Assembly: GCA_943788725.1 (NCBI GenBank)
Contig: CALSRJ010000004.1
Span: 62,001 to 126,000 of the forward strand
Direction: 5' to 3'
Length of the DNA: 64,000 bases
DNA from: an uncultured Flavobacteriales bacterium
GTDB lineage: Bacteria > Bacteroidota > Bacteroidia > Flavobacteriales_G > Salibacteraceae
Position 1 is the first letter of the stretch, and each line of letters begins with the position of its first letter. Positions 23,335 to 32,589 of the stretch are shown here, in pieces. Both the position numbers and the translations under genes were made by a program. Under the pieces are notes generated by a model, which saw nothing but the letters and a program-made list of their open reading frames with translations, was not told where the DNA came from and searched no databases.

Positions 23335-24912
23335 ATGAGGACTATCTTTTCGACGCTACTGGCTTTATTCATTTTGTCTTCTGCCTCCGCGCAGATGGAC
23401 TACCAGATCGATGACGCAAGAAAGGTCAAGATGGGCTACAAACCCTTTCCCAAGGATATGCAGACGCAGGCCTTGACATGGAATGCCTTGGAAAGTTCTT
23501 GTGTTCAAGCGCCCTCTTTTGGCGCTTGGTTTGAACTGCAAGTGAAGTCCGACAAAGCGAAGTTCAACGTGCATACGGGAGGCAACATGGGCAATATCGA
23601 AGATCCCATGATCTACCTCGGAAAAGTGGTTGAGACGAAATCAGGACGATCCATTCAAGAGGTGTGTTGTGTGGAGCATTCAGGGAATGATGGCATCTAC
23701 TCCATTGAGTCAACGGGCTTGTCGAAGGATGAAACGTATTATGTTTTGGTGGTGTCTACGGAGGAAAAAAGTCGCTTTGCCATCAGTAGCACGGATGATT
23801 TTGAACCGCTGAAAAGAGTGGAGAAGAAAGAGACGGCATCTGTGCTCCACAAAATCTTTGGACGGGTGCTCGACAAGGAAGGAAAAGAACAAGTCGACGT
23901 GAAGGTTAGCTTGCTCGATGAGTCCCAACAATTGGTGGCCAGTGCTCTCACAAATGCGCAAGGGGTATTCAACTTTGAAAAGTTGGATGCGGATCAGGTG
24001 TACATGACCCGCATCGAGTCAGAGGATACAGAGTTTGAAGTAGCTATGTTCTTGATCGATGAGAAGGGCAGCATCAAGAGCCAATCCACCCGCATCGGTG
24101 ATCAGCTGTACGGCTTTGGGGTTGACAAGGGACTGGCAGAATTCATTAAACTCTTGGCGCCCAAAGACTATTCGTTGAAGGTTTCTTCCGGCAAGAAAGG
24201 CATCGTGGGTAGGGTAGTGGACAAGCAGACCTTTTTATTCGGCCGGTCGGGTGTAGAAGTGGGTCTTTACAACAAAGAGCGACAACTCATGTCTTCCTCG
24301 TTTACAGATAAGAATGGCATCTTCTCTTTTGTAGTAATGGAATCTGATAATTGGGATATTAAAGTGACCAGTGATCTAGAAAAGGACTTTACCGAAATCG
24401 TCATCGTGGATGAGTTCAACGTGCCGAGCAACGTTGCGAATTCTGAGGACATGGGGGCTGACGGTTTCTTCGAGTTTGCATCCCTTCCCCAAGAGCTGGT
24501 CGAAATGAAGCGCATGGAGGTTAAAGACACCCGCATGCAACTGCCGAGCAACTTTGGCGATATGAGTGTTGGAAAGTCCATTGTGTTGCAAAACATCCTT
24601 TTCGCGTACGGATCTGCGGACCTCTTGGAGTCTTCGTTTGAAGAATTGGATCGCCTCTCCGCCCAACTGCAAAAAATGACTTCGGTGAAGATTGAGGTGT
24701 TCGGGTATACAGATAACCAGGGGTCGAGCACGATGAATCAGATCCTTTCGGAGAACCGAGCTAAAGCCGTGGTTGATTATTTAATCGGGAAGGGTGTTGG
24801 GCCTAATCGAATGACATTCAAAGGTTTAGGTGAAAGCGACCCGATTGCCTCCAACGAAACGGAAGAAGGGAGAAAGAAAAACCGAAGGGTTGAATTTAAG
24901 GTGGTCGACTGA
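23335..24912 (+). CDS. OmpA-family outer-membrane protein with carboxypeptidase-like repeats
   Basis: 525 residues. The signal peptide MRTIFSTLLALFILSSASAQ is followed by an N-terminal domain (about 25-150; LTWNALESSCVQAPSFGAWFELQV), two carboxypeptidase-regulatory-like beta-sandwiches (IFGRVLDKEGKEQVDVKVSLLDE and IVGRVVDKQTFLFGRSGVEVGLYN) and a C-terminal OmpA peptidoglycan-binding domain. The OmpA domain shows ILFAYGSADLLESS, GYTDNQGSSTMNQILSENRAKAVVDYLI and KGLGESDPIASNETEEGRKKNRRVEF. It should tether the outer membrane to peptidoglycan. A close paralogue follows in tandem. Confidence 0.88.
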   Translation: MRTIFSTLLALFILSSASAQMDYQIDDARKVKMGYKPFPKDMQTQALTWNALESSCVQAPSFGAWFELQVKSDKAKFNVHTGGNMGNIEDPMIYLGKVVETKSGRSIQEVCCVEHSGNDGIYSIESTGLSKDETYYVLVVSTEEKSRFAISSTDDFEPLKRVEKKETASVLHKIFGRVLDKEGKEQVDVKVSLLDESQQLVASALTNAQGVFNFEKLDADQVYMTRIESEDTEFEVAMFLIDEKGSIKSQSTRIGDQLYGFGVDKGLAEFIKLLAPKDYSLKVSSGKKGIVGRVVDKQTFLFGRSGVEVGLYNKERQLMSSSFTDKNGIFSFVVMESDNWDIKVTSDLEKDFTEIVIVDEFNVPSNVANSEDMGADGFFEFASLPQELVEMKRMEVKDTRMQLPSNFGDMSVGKSIVLQNILFAYGSADLLESSFEELDRLSAQLQKMTSVKIEVFGYTDNQGSSTMNQILSENRAKAVVDYLIGKGVGPNRMTFKGLGESDPIASNETEEGRKKNRRVEFKVVD

Positions 24913-24974
24913 GCAAACTTTTGGGCAGTAACCCCGTAAACACAGACGTGTTCACACCCTAAGCGTGCTGCCGT

Positions 24975-25003
24975 TTGTGGTTTGGCTTTCAGTCGTAATT
25001 TCG
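24975..25003 (+). promoter_or_regulatory. Probable promoter of the second OmpA-family gene
   Basis: TTG (24975-24977) and TAATTTCG (24996-25003) are 18 bases apart, a TAnnTTYG variant of the Bacteroidota -7 element, 14 bases before the ATG at 25017. Confidence 0.45.
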
Positions 25004-25016
25004 CCCTATTGACCCC

Positions 25017-26716
25017 ATGAAACAAAAACTGGTTGCCTGCGCTATTCTGATTTTCAGCACGATTGCTGTGCTCGGTCAAGCAAACTTTGTCATCAACAAG
25101 TCAAAGGTTCTCAAAACAGAATACACGCCTGTTCCAAGGGATTTCAAGACCAAGAAGATTTCATGGGGAGCCGTTGGATCCTTTTGTGCTTCTGACAGTA
25201 TCCATTACGGCGCATGGTTTAGGGTGTACCCAACAAGTGATCGACTCAAGGTGACCGTTTCTACCGGGTTCAACTGGGGGGATATCTCAGACCCGCTCAT
25301 CTATGTGGCCTACCTGGATATGTTGAATGGCGTAGAAACACTCGAACCGCTGGGATGCGAGAGGTTTGCGGGAGCCCAAGGTGATTTCACGATCGAAGTG
25401 ATTGGATTGCGTCCGAGAAAAAAGCACTTCATGTTGATCGGCGCTAACGCTAAAAAGGAAAAGTTTGCCTTGTACTTAACCGAGAAATTTCAACCTACTG
25501 TAGAGGAGGAAGTAACGTTGACCGAACCAGATGAGCAGATCAAGGTCAACGAGAAAATCGAGGATACGGATCAGGCAGAGGAAGAAGAAGCGCTACTGGA
25601 AAAAGTGAGCGGCTCAACGCTAAGGCAACTGTAGAGGAAGGAGCCATCATCATTGGACGCGTACGAAAACGAAATGGCAAACCTATCAACGATTTCGATT
25701 TGGCATTGCTCAATGATGGCCTCGAGGAAACGACAAGCACTACCACCGATGAGTACGGCGTGTTCAAGATTGAGGGCATCGATCCATCCAGCATCAACCT
25801 TGTGCGTACTTCACAAGATGACGCCAATGTTTTGATCGACATGTTCATCTACAACAGAGATGGCAACATCATCGGGAAGCCTATTAGTTTGGGCCACAAT
25901 CTGTTTAGTTTCCAGGCAAATGAACCTGAGTCCAACCAGTTAAAGATCCTCACAGATCAGGATATGGTTGTTATGGTGAAGCGAGGTATGAGCACTATGA
26001 CCGGAAAGGTAGTGGATCGCGAGACGTTTCTTATAGGCAAAGAAGGAGTGCGCGTTGGGCTTTATACCCCGCGAAAGGCGCTGCTGAGAAGCGCCATTAC
26101 GGATCATAGTGGAGCGTTCTTATTTACGCAACTCGATGAGGAAGAGTATATCGTAAAAGTTGACCATAAACCGGACAGTGATTATGTTGAGATGGTGCTG
26201 ACGGATGACAAGAACGAGCCGTACGCGATGTCTAATTCAAACGATCAAAGCGCGGATGGTTATTTCCGCTTCAGAAAACTTGCCAAGCAGTCCATTGATC
26301 TGGAGACCATGGAGATGGCCGATGAGTCAGGATTCAAGCATCACTACTATACAATGCTCTCAGAGGAGGAGCCGGGGGTTCCATACGAGCTGCATTCCAT
26401 CGTCTTTGAATCAGGGGCAAGCGATTTGTCACGGCAGAATGATGAACTCGATCAGTTGGCGCGTGAATTGACCGAAAGTCCTGAGATTGCCATCAAGATT
26501 GACGGGCATACGGACAATGTCGGGGAGGTGAGAGCAAATCAAAGCCTTTCACTCAAGAGAGCGGAAGCAGTCAAAGCCTATCTAGTATCAAAGGGGGTGT
26601 CTTCCAACAGGATTTCCTGTCAAGGATATGGAGCTGTGAAGCCCATTGCTTCGAATGCGACGGAAAAGGGTAGAAGCCTCAACAGACGGGTTGAGTTTGC
26701 TATCGTTGAGGAATAA
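25017..26716 (+). CDS. OmpA-family outer-membrane protein, tandem paralogue; frameshifted
   Basis: The first frame (25017-25634, 205 residues) has a signal peptide (MKQKLVACAILIFSTIAVLG) and the same N-terminal domain as the upstream gene (VPRDFKTKKISWGAVGSFC). It breaks at KVSGSTLRQL-stop. The second frame carries the rest to 26716: IIIGRVRKRNGKPINDFDLALLND and MTGKVVDRETFLIGKEGVRVGLY (carboxypeptidase-like domains) and an OmpA domain (HSIVFESGASDLSRQ, IDGHTDNVGEVRANQSLSLKRAE, RRVEFAIVEE). One missing A in the run at about 25598-25602 would read EKSERLNAKATVEEG and join the frames into about 566 residues. Either a sequence error or a recent inactivation. Confidence 0.85.
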
Positions 26717-26719
26717 AAA

Positions 26720-26744
26720 AGCCGGCTCCAAACGGAAACCGGCT
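26720..26744 (+). terminator. Rho-independent terminator
   Basis: AGCCGG (26720-26725) pairs with CCGGCT (26739-26744), four bases after the OmpA-family stop codon; preceded by an A run on the left that gives a T run for the converging S9 peptidase transcript. Confidence 0.65.
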
Positions 26745-26773
26745 AATTCTCCATCTAAGGAAAATGAAACGTC

Positions 26774-28750
26774 TTAGTGAGAAGCTACTGCTTCTTGAGA
26801 GACTGCTTCGGCGCTCCTACCACCGATGTGCTCCTTCAGAAACTGCTCCATTGCATTGTAGAAATCATATTTGTTTTCTTGGTTGCGGAAGCCGTGCCCT
26901 TCATTGTCTTTAACCATGTACTGGACATTGACGCCACGGGCCTGCATGGCTTCAACCATCTGGTCAGACTCTGACTTTACCACACGAGGATCGTTTGCCC
27001 CTTGTGCTACGAACAAAGGAGCTGTAATCTTATCTGCATTCAACGAGGGAGAAGTAGCCGCCATGCGCGCGCTGTCTTCAGGATTACTAGGGTCGCCTAC
27101 CATCTCGTACATCATGGTCAGGTACGGTTTCCAATACTCTGGAATGCCGTTCATGAATGTGAAAAGGTTAGAAACCCCCACATAGTCTACACCACAAGCA
27201 TAGAATTCAGGATCCTTCACCAGTCCTTGCAAAGTGGCGTACCCACCATAGCTTCCGCCGTAAATAGCTAGTCGAGCCGGATCAGCGATGCCTTGATCAA
27301 TCAACCATTGTGCGCCGTCTTGCACGTCTTCTTGCATGCTCAGACCCCACTGATCAAAGGAGGCCTCCCAAAACTTACGACCGTAAGAAGTGGATCCGCG
27401 GAAGTTCATTTGAAGCACAGCATACCCTCTATTCGCCAAGAATTGAACCTCTGGGTTGAAACCCCAGTTGTCGCGCGCCCATGGCCCTCCGTGTACGTTT
27501 ACTACGACAGGAATTCCTTTGGCATTTTCAAGTCCTTTGGGCAAGGTCAGGTATCCATGGATGGTCAAGCCATCTCGTGAGGTATATTGAACAGGCGTCA
27601 TGGCAGCCATGTTCGCCTCGTCGATCCAAGGACTCACATCAGCGAGCTTGGTCAATGCATCCGTAGCCTCATCATAGAGGTAGTAAGCGCCTAAAGAACG
27701 GTCGCTATATGTTCGAATGATGTGTTTGTCTTCTTCCTTGGTGCGAGATGTAATAGCAACCTCGTAGCCGTCGAGCTCCTTTAGCAAACGCTCGTAGGTA
27801 GCCTTGGCATCTGCATCAAAGAAGTGACGCTCTGCCTTATCCGCAGTGTACATTGCACTTAGCAGTTTCTTGTCTTTACGTGAGTAAGAGATGCCACTTA
27901 CGTCATTGGTCTCATTGGCATAGAGCTCTTCCATCTCCTCTCCAGTCGTCGGATCAATGATCACAACCGCCTCTTTATCACGACCGATGTTGGAGGTTGC
28001 ATAGAGGTTCTTGTTGTCGAACGTGAAGAAACGAGGAGAGAGGCTTTCCTTGAAGTTGGTGGTTTTCACGGAAGTCCAAGCACCCTTTTCAGTCGCACGA
28101 TACATAAGTGAAGTATTCACTCCATCCGTAGTGATGGCGATGCGCAATTTGCCATTGTGATCTGTCATCCAGCCGGTAATGTTGCCTGGATTCTCAGCAA
28201 TCATCGTCATTTCACCCGTTTCCAAGTTGAGTCGGTAGGGATCGAAAATCCGTGGATCACGCTTGTTTAATCCTACGATCATTTCATTCGGGAGGTCTTC
28301 CAAATCATCGATGATCTGTGAACGGACGCCTTCCATTTTCGTCAGCGCACGCTCTTCACCTGTTGCAACATCCGTCGCAACGAGGTACCAGTTTTCATCG
28401 CCCCCGTCATCACGCATGAAGACTAGGGTGTTATTGTTGGGCCAGAAATAACCGGCAATATCGCGGTCAGACTGGGAGGTAACGCGCTTGGTTTCACCTG
28501 TGGCGATGTCCTCTACAAAAATGTTTTTTCGGTCTTCCCATGGCGCGAGGTAGGAATAATGGGAGCCATCTGGAGAAATCTGATACGACGTTCGTTCAGG
28601 ATTCTTGAAAAAATCCTCTAGTGGGATCAGTGGTGCTGTCACTTCAGCCATTGCGTTTTCTTCGTGTTTTTCTTCTGTCCCACCTCCGCAAGAGGCCAAC
28701 ATGATTGCCGACAATGCGAGTGCAGGAATTGAGATGTGTTTCATTTTCAT
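26774..28750 (-). CDS. S9-family prolyl oligopeptidase-type peptidase, lipoprotein
   Basis: 658 residues from the ATG at 28750 (MKMKHISIPALALSAIMLASC); the frame is open to 28786. The lipobox IMLASC-GGG marks a lipoprotein. An N-terminal seven-bladed propeller (about 40-390; TSQSDRDIAGYFWPNNNTLVF) gates a C-terminal alpha/beta-hydrolase. The catalytic Ser lies in GGSYGGYATL, Asp in AQGANDPRVV and His in NEGHGF. It should cleave short peptides at the cell envelope. Converges with the OmpA-family pair. Confidence 0.9.
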   Translation of the reverse strand: MKMKHISIPALALSAIMLASCGGGTEEKHEENAMAEVTAPLIPLEDFFKNPERTSYQISPDGSHYSYLAPWEDRKNIFVEDIATGETKRVTSQSDRDIAGYFWPNNNTLVFMRDDGGDENWYLVATDVATGEERALTKMEGVRSQIIDDLEDLPNEMIVGLNKRDPRIFDPYRLNLETGEMTMIAENPGNITGWMTDHNGKLRIAITTDGVNTSLMYRATEKGAWTSVKTTNFKESLSPRFFTFDNKNLYATSNIGRDKEAVVIIDPTTGEEMEELYANETNDVSGISYSRKDKKLLSAMYTADKAERHFFDADAKATYERLLKELDGYEVAITSRTKEEDKHIIRTYSDRSLGAYYLYDEATDALTKLADVSPWIDEANMAAMTPVQYTSRDGLTIHGYLTLPKGLENAKGIPVVVNVHGGPWARDNWGFNPEVQFLANRGYAVLQMNFRGSTSYGRKFWEASFDQWGLSMQEDVQDGAQWLIDQGIADPARLAIYGGSYGGYATLQGLVKDPEFYACGVDYVGVSNLFTFMNGIPEYWKPYLTMMYEMVGDPSNPEDSARMAATSPSLNADKITAPLFVAQGANDPRVVKSESDQMVEAMQARGVNVQYMVKDNEGHGFRNQENKYDFYNAMEQFLKEHIGGRSAEAVSQEAVASH

Positions 28751-28865
28751 CGTGTGCAGTTTATATATCCCGCAAATAAACGGCATGACGTTGAATTGAT
28801 AACCTTCGGTGTGTTGAATGGTTCAAAGGATGTTTTTTCGGTATGGTAAGGCGAAGGGCTAGCTG

Positions 28866-28873
28866 TACATTTG
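28866..28873 (+). promoter_or_regulatory. -7 promoter element TACATTTG before the dCMP deaminase
   Basis: A perfect TAnnTTTG match ending five bases before the ATG at 28878, implying a very short leader or a start slightly further downstream. Confidence 0.4.
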
Positions 28874-28877
28874 CCCG

Positions 28878-29333
28878 ATGCGCGATGAAAAAACCCCAGA
28901 ACAGAAAACTGCCAAGCGGTTGAGGTATGATAAAGCCTACTTGCGCTTGGCGCGTGAATGGGCCAAATTGAGCCATTGCAAGAGGAAGCAGGTCGGTGCC
29001 ATCATCGTCAAGGATGCGACCATCATAGCGGACGGCTACAACGGCACGCCGACGGGATTTGAAAACGAGTGTGAGGATGAAAGCGGGGCTACCAAGTGGT
29101 ACGTGCTTCATGCCGAGGCCAACGCGATTCTTAAAGTAGCACGCACAACCAACAATGCCATGGGAGCAACGTTGTACCTCACGCATTCCCCCTGTAAGGA
29201 CTGCAGTAAGTTGATTTTACAGGCAGGGATCAAGCGGCTTGTATATCATTATTCCTACAAGGATACCAGCGGCATTGAGTTCTTGCAGAAGGCGGGATTG
29301 GAAGTAAGTCAATTGGTCAATGAAGATGAATAA
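28878..29333 (+). CDS. Deoxycytidylate (dCMP) deaminase
   Basis: 151 residues. The zinc-dependent cytidine/dCMP deaminase signature is complete: HAEANAI (His ligand and catalytic Glu) and PCKDCSKLI (two Cys ligands), with the dCMP-type VGAIIVKDATIIADGYNGTPTGFEN before them. It converts dCMP to dUMP for dTTP synthesis. The following S41 protease begins 30 bases downstream and may be cotranscribed. Confidence 0.93.
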   Translation: MRDEKTPEQKTAKRLRYDKAYLRLAREWAKLSHCKRKQVGAIIVKDATIIADGYNGTPTGFENECEDESGATKWYVLHAEANAILKVARTTNNAMGATLYLTHSPCKDCSKLILQAGIKRLVYHYSYKDTSGIEFLQKAGLEVSQLVNEDE

Positions 29334-29363
29334 GGCGCCGAAAGGTTTGCTAGGAAAGAAGCG

Positions 29364-30875
29364 ATGATACAGCGCGCGCACATACCCCTGCTCTTGGCGG
29401 TCAGCATGGCCATTGGCCTGTGGCTAGGAAGCGGCTTGCGCAATCCGTTCCTCAGAACCGAACAGACGGCAGGCTGGCAAAAAATTGAGCGGATCCTTCA
29501 ATACGTAGAGAACGATTACGTCGATACGATTTCCAAGGCCCGCTTGGAAGACGAGGTAGTCGCTTACCTCCTCCAACGGCTCGATCCCCATAGCTATTAC
29601 ATTCCTGAGGATGACCTGGCCACGATGAATGAACCGCTCGACGGAGGATTCGAAGGCATTGGCGTGCAGTTCAATTTGCGCAACGATTCCGTCTATGTGG
29701 TGAATACGATTCCAGGAGGCCCGTCAGAAAAGGCAGGATTGCTTCCAGGTGATCGCATCATCGAAGTGGATTCGTTGGTGATTGCGGGAACGGGGTTGAA
29801 CAATCGTAAAGTAATGGGCTTGCTAAAAGGCCCTGAAGGAAGCGCCGTCCAAGTAGGGGTTAAACGCCGAGGCAGCAGCGAAGTGCTGCGCTATCAGATC
29901 CTGCGTGGGGCCATTCCCATCAGCAGCTTTGATGCGATCTACCTCTTGGATGATTCGACTATCTACGTCAAATTGGCGCGCTTCTCAAAGACCACGTATC
30001 AAGAATTTCGAGAGAGGGTATATCCGTTGAAAACCCCCAGTACGAAGGGGTTTATATTGGACCTCAGGGGCAACGGAGGGGGATACCTTGACGGCGCAGT
30101 GAACCTCGCCGACGAATTTTTACCTGAGGGTGCGGTGATCACCTATACCGAAGGCAAGAACAGGCCGCGACGGGATTACCTCGCCACAACTGATGGAGCA
30201 TTCGAAGAGGTCGTGCTATCCGTCATCATTGACGGCTACAGTGCGAGTGCTTCAGAGATCTTGGCCGGAGCCATCCAAGACCTCCAAAGAGGAGCCATCG
30301 TTGGAAAGCGTTCATATGGAAAAGGGTTGGTTCAAGAACAAAACGAATGGAACGATGGCAGTGCGACCCGATTGACCGTGGCACGGTACTACACGCCAAA
30401 CGGCCGCAGCATTCAACGACCCTACGAAAGCCTGAGCGGTCCGGATGCGAATTTGCCGGACAGTTTGATAGGTGGTATTGATCCAGACATAAATGTGGTG
30501 AGAGATACAACGGGTGTTACGTGGTTCTTTGCAGAGCTGGTGCACGGTGCAGTGCTGACCGAGTTTGCGTACCACTGGAGGGATGAACAATACGCTTGGC
30601 TGAGCAAGGTAAATGAACGCGACTTTTCGGATGTCGTTTCTTCCGACACCCTCGCTTCGTCGTTGCGGAGATACCTTGGAAATAGTAAAGTAGAGATCAA
30701 TGAAAAGGAATGGTCACGATCGATTGACCGCATTACCCTTCGGGTTCAAGCGTTGATTGCACGAAGCTTATTTGGTGATCAGGCTTACTTCCGAATCTTG
30801 AATCAGACAGACCCATTTGTGATGCAGGCCAGGGATCAATTGCGATCTGCAAAATCCCTTTCGCCGGCGCTCTGA
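29364..30875 (+). CDS. S41-family C-terminal processing protease
   Basis: 503 residues. An N-terminal signal or anchor helix (PLLLAVSMAIGLWLGSG), a PDZ domain (about 90-175; GFEGIGVQFNLRNDSVYVVNTIPGGPSEKAGLLPGDRI) and the S41 catalytic core follow: FILDLRGNGGGYL, DGYSASASEILAGAIQD with the catalytic Ser, and GKRSYGKGLVQ with the Lys. It cleaves periplasmic proteins near their C-termini. A second, longer paralogue lies at 53929-55605. Confidence 0.93.
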   Translation: MIQRAHIPLLLAVSMAIGLWLGSGLRNPFLRTEQTAGWQKIERILQYVENDYVDTISKARLEDEVVAYLLQRLDPHSYYIPEDDLATMNEPLDGGFEGIGVQFNLRNDSVYVVNTIPGGPSEKAGLLPGDRIIEVDSLVIAGTGLNNRKVMGLLKGPEGSAVQVGVKRRGSSEVLRYQILRGAIPISSFDAIYLLDDSTIYVKLARFSKTTYQEFRERVYPLKTPSTKGFILDLRGNGGGYLDGAVNLADEFLPEGAVITYTEGKNRPRRDYLATTDGAFEEVVLSVIIDGYSASASEILAGAIQDLQRGAIVGKRSYGKGLVQEQNEWNDGSATRLTVARYYTPNGRSIQRPYESLSGPDANLPDSLIGGIDPDINVVRDTTGVTWFFAELVHGAVLTEFAYHWRDEQYAWLSKVNERDFSDVVSSDTLASSLRRYLGNSKVEINEKEWSRSIDRITLRVQALIARSLFGDQAYFRILNQTDPFVMQARDQLRSAKSLSPAL

Positions 30876-30880
30876 TGCCT

Positions 30881-31108
30881 TTACTCTGCGGGGGATGTAG
30901 TGCTATCTGAAGAGGTAGAATCCTTGTTCACCGCAACGCTATCTGATGGGGCAATTGCTTCCGAAGGAATACTCTCCAGCAATGCGTTTACCTTTTCGTT
31001 TACCGCTTTTTCATTTTCTGCTTGTGCTTGCGCACGATCTTCATCACTTGTGCCACAAGCGGAAACAGTGAGGGCTAGCACACTCAGAGATAGTAACAGT
31101 TTTTTCAT
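30881..31108 (-). CDS. Small lipoprotein, unknown function
   Basis: 75 residues. The signal peptide MKKLLLSLSVLALTVSAC ends in a lipobox (TVSAC-G). The mature part is short, polar and Ala/Glu/Ser/Asp-rich (ENEKAVNEKVNALLESIP, KDSTSSDSTTSPAE), likely a disordered tether. No function is evident. Convergent with the S41 gene, whose stop is 5 bases away. Confidence 0.65.
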   Translation of the reverse strand: MKKLLLSLSVLALTVSACGTSDEDRAQAQAENEKAVNEKVNALLESIPSEAIAPSDSVAVNKDSTSSDSTTSPAE

Positions 31109-31244
31109 CTTGAGGTAGGGGTTAACTCGTTTTGTTTTAAAACCTTTGGACGAAGTTAAACGAATTCAAAGCACAGCCGGATGGAACATTGGGAAGGGTC
31201 CTGTGTTGAATTCATTGAAGTCAAATCATTAAACAATTAGTAAA

Positions 31245-31853
31245 ATGGCATTTGAATTACCATCACTCAACTATGCGCACGACGCATTGGAACCACACAT
31301 CGACGCGCGCACCATGGAAATCCACCATGGTAAGCATCACGCTGGATACACTCTTAAATTGAACGACGCGATCGCAGGAACTGACCTCGAAGGAAAGTCG
31401 ATCGACGACATCATTAAGAATCTTGACATGGGCAACGGAGCCGTTCGCAATAATGGCGGAGGTTACTGGAACCACAGCCTTTTTTGGAAGGTCATGTCTC
31501 CGAACGGTGGAGGTGCTCCAAGCGGAGACCTAGCCAATGCGATCAACGCAGCATACGGATCTTTCGACGGATTTAAAGATGCGTTTTCAAAGGCAGCAGC
31601 AACACAGTTTGGCTCAGGATGGGCTTGGCTATGTGTGCACCCAGGTGGAAAGGTTGAGGTTTGCTCAACACCTAACCAAGACAATCCATTGATGCCAGGT
31701 ATGACGTGTGGAGGCACTCCAATCCTTGGACTCGATGTTTGGGAACACGCTTACTACCTCAACTACCAAAACCGACGACCAGATTACATCTCTGCATTCT
31801 GGAATGTTGTGAACTGGGATGAGGTTGCAGCGGGTTATGCGGCCAATAAGTAA
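31245..31853 (+). CDS. Superoxide dismutase (Fe/Mn family)
   Basis: 202 residues. It detoxifies superoxide in the cytosol. Metal ligands of the family are visible: His in [11 protein letters not shown], His in [14 protein letters not shown], and Asp/His in [22 protein letters not shown]. The [11 protein letters not shown] run and [15 protein letters not shown] are typical of bacterial Fe- or Mn-SOD; metal preference cannot be fixed by eye. A strong terminator follows. Confidence 0.96.
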   Translation: MAFELPSLNYAHDALEPHIDARTMEIHHGKHHAGYTLKLNDAIAGTDLEGKSIDDIIKNLDMGNGAVRNNGGGYWNHSLFWKVMSPNGGGAPSGDLANAINAAYGSFDGFKDAFSKAAATQFGSGWAWLCVHPGGKVEVCSTPNQDNPLMPGMTCGGTPILGLDVWEHAYYLNYQNRRPDYISAFWNVVNWDEVAAGYAANK

Positions 31854-31880
31854 TAGAGCTTTGAGCCATTAAAGTGTATG

Positions 31881-31905
31881 AAGGGCTTCCGAAAGGGAGC
31901 CCTTT
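31881..31905 (+). terminator. Rho-independent terminator of the SOD gene
   Basis: AAGGGCTTCC pairs with GGGAGCCCTT around a GAAA loop and runs into TTTTT. Confidence 0.85.
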
Positions 31906-32028
31906 TTGTTTGCCAACGAAAGGTGCTAATTGCTCCTGATTGTTGCGGCCTGATCGGAAGAGACCTGATGCGCCGTAGGAGATGCATGTGCGATGCTCGA
32001 AAAGGATACTTTTATGAAAAACTATTCC

Positions 32029-32561
32029 ATGAAACAAATCCTGCGCCTCACCCTCATGCTCATCCTTGTTTGGGGCTGCACCAAAAGCGAACTCGACCGA
32101 GATATCACGCAACCGATAGCGTATAACGTACCGGCCGAATTTCAGGTATACATTGACTCCTTTCTAAGTGCCGGACAACAGAGGGGAATAGATTCTATCG
32201 CCATCGACAACCTCGTTGTGGACTGGGAGGCAGAAAACGAAAACCTAGTGGGTCATACATGTGCCGTTTGCTATAAGGCAAAGGAAGTGGACTCCTTACA
32301 GAAATATATCATCATCAAACCTGACTGCTGGAACGGACTGAACGACCACCTAAAGGAAGTAGTTATGTTTCATGAATTGGGTCATTGCTACCTAAATAGA
32401 TCTCACAAAAGCGGCAACATGGGCAATGGCTACGTCAAGTCTATTATGAATAAACCATGAGTGAGCCGCTTTGGGCAGACACTACCAGCTATCGCCGTGC
32501 GTATTATTTAGACGAGCTGTTTGATCCTGACACGGACAAGCCGGAGTGGGCTGATCAGTAA
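32029..32561 (+). CDS. Metzincin-like zinc metalloprotease lipoprotein; frameshifted near its C-terminus
   Basis: The frame from 32029 (MKQILRLTLMLILVWGC, lipobox WGC-T; longer starts at 31993 or 32014 are possible) stops at 32460. The zinc motif is HELGHCYLNRSH (HExxHxxxxxxH), the metzincin consensus, followed by SIMNKP. In the next frame an ATG overlapping the stop (32457) opens to 32561 with MSEPLWADTTSYRRAYYLDELFDPDT. YYLDELF is the usual C-terminal signature of this Bacteroidota family, so one missing base at about 32454-32456 (CC for CCC) best explains the split. Restored length about 178 residues. Probably an envelope protease of unknown substrate. Confidence 0.75.
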
Positions 32562-32589
32562 ATGCTGCAGGAAGATCCGGGGCTAAAAC

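Noticed and set aside
24267-24731. 154-codon minus-strand frame in the OmpA-family gene
   Set aside because: Ser/Arg-rich shadow of the opposite strand; the true frame has the OmpA signature.
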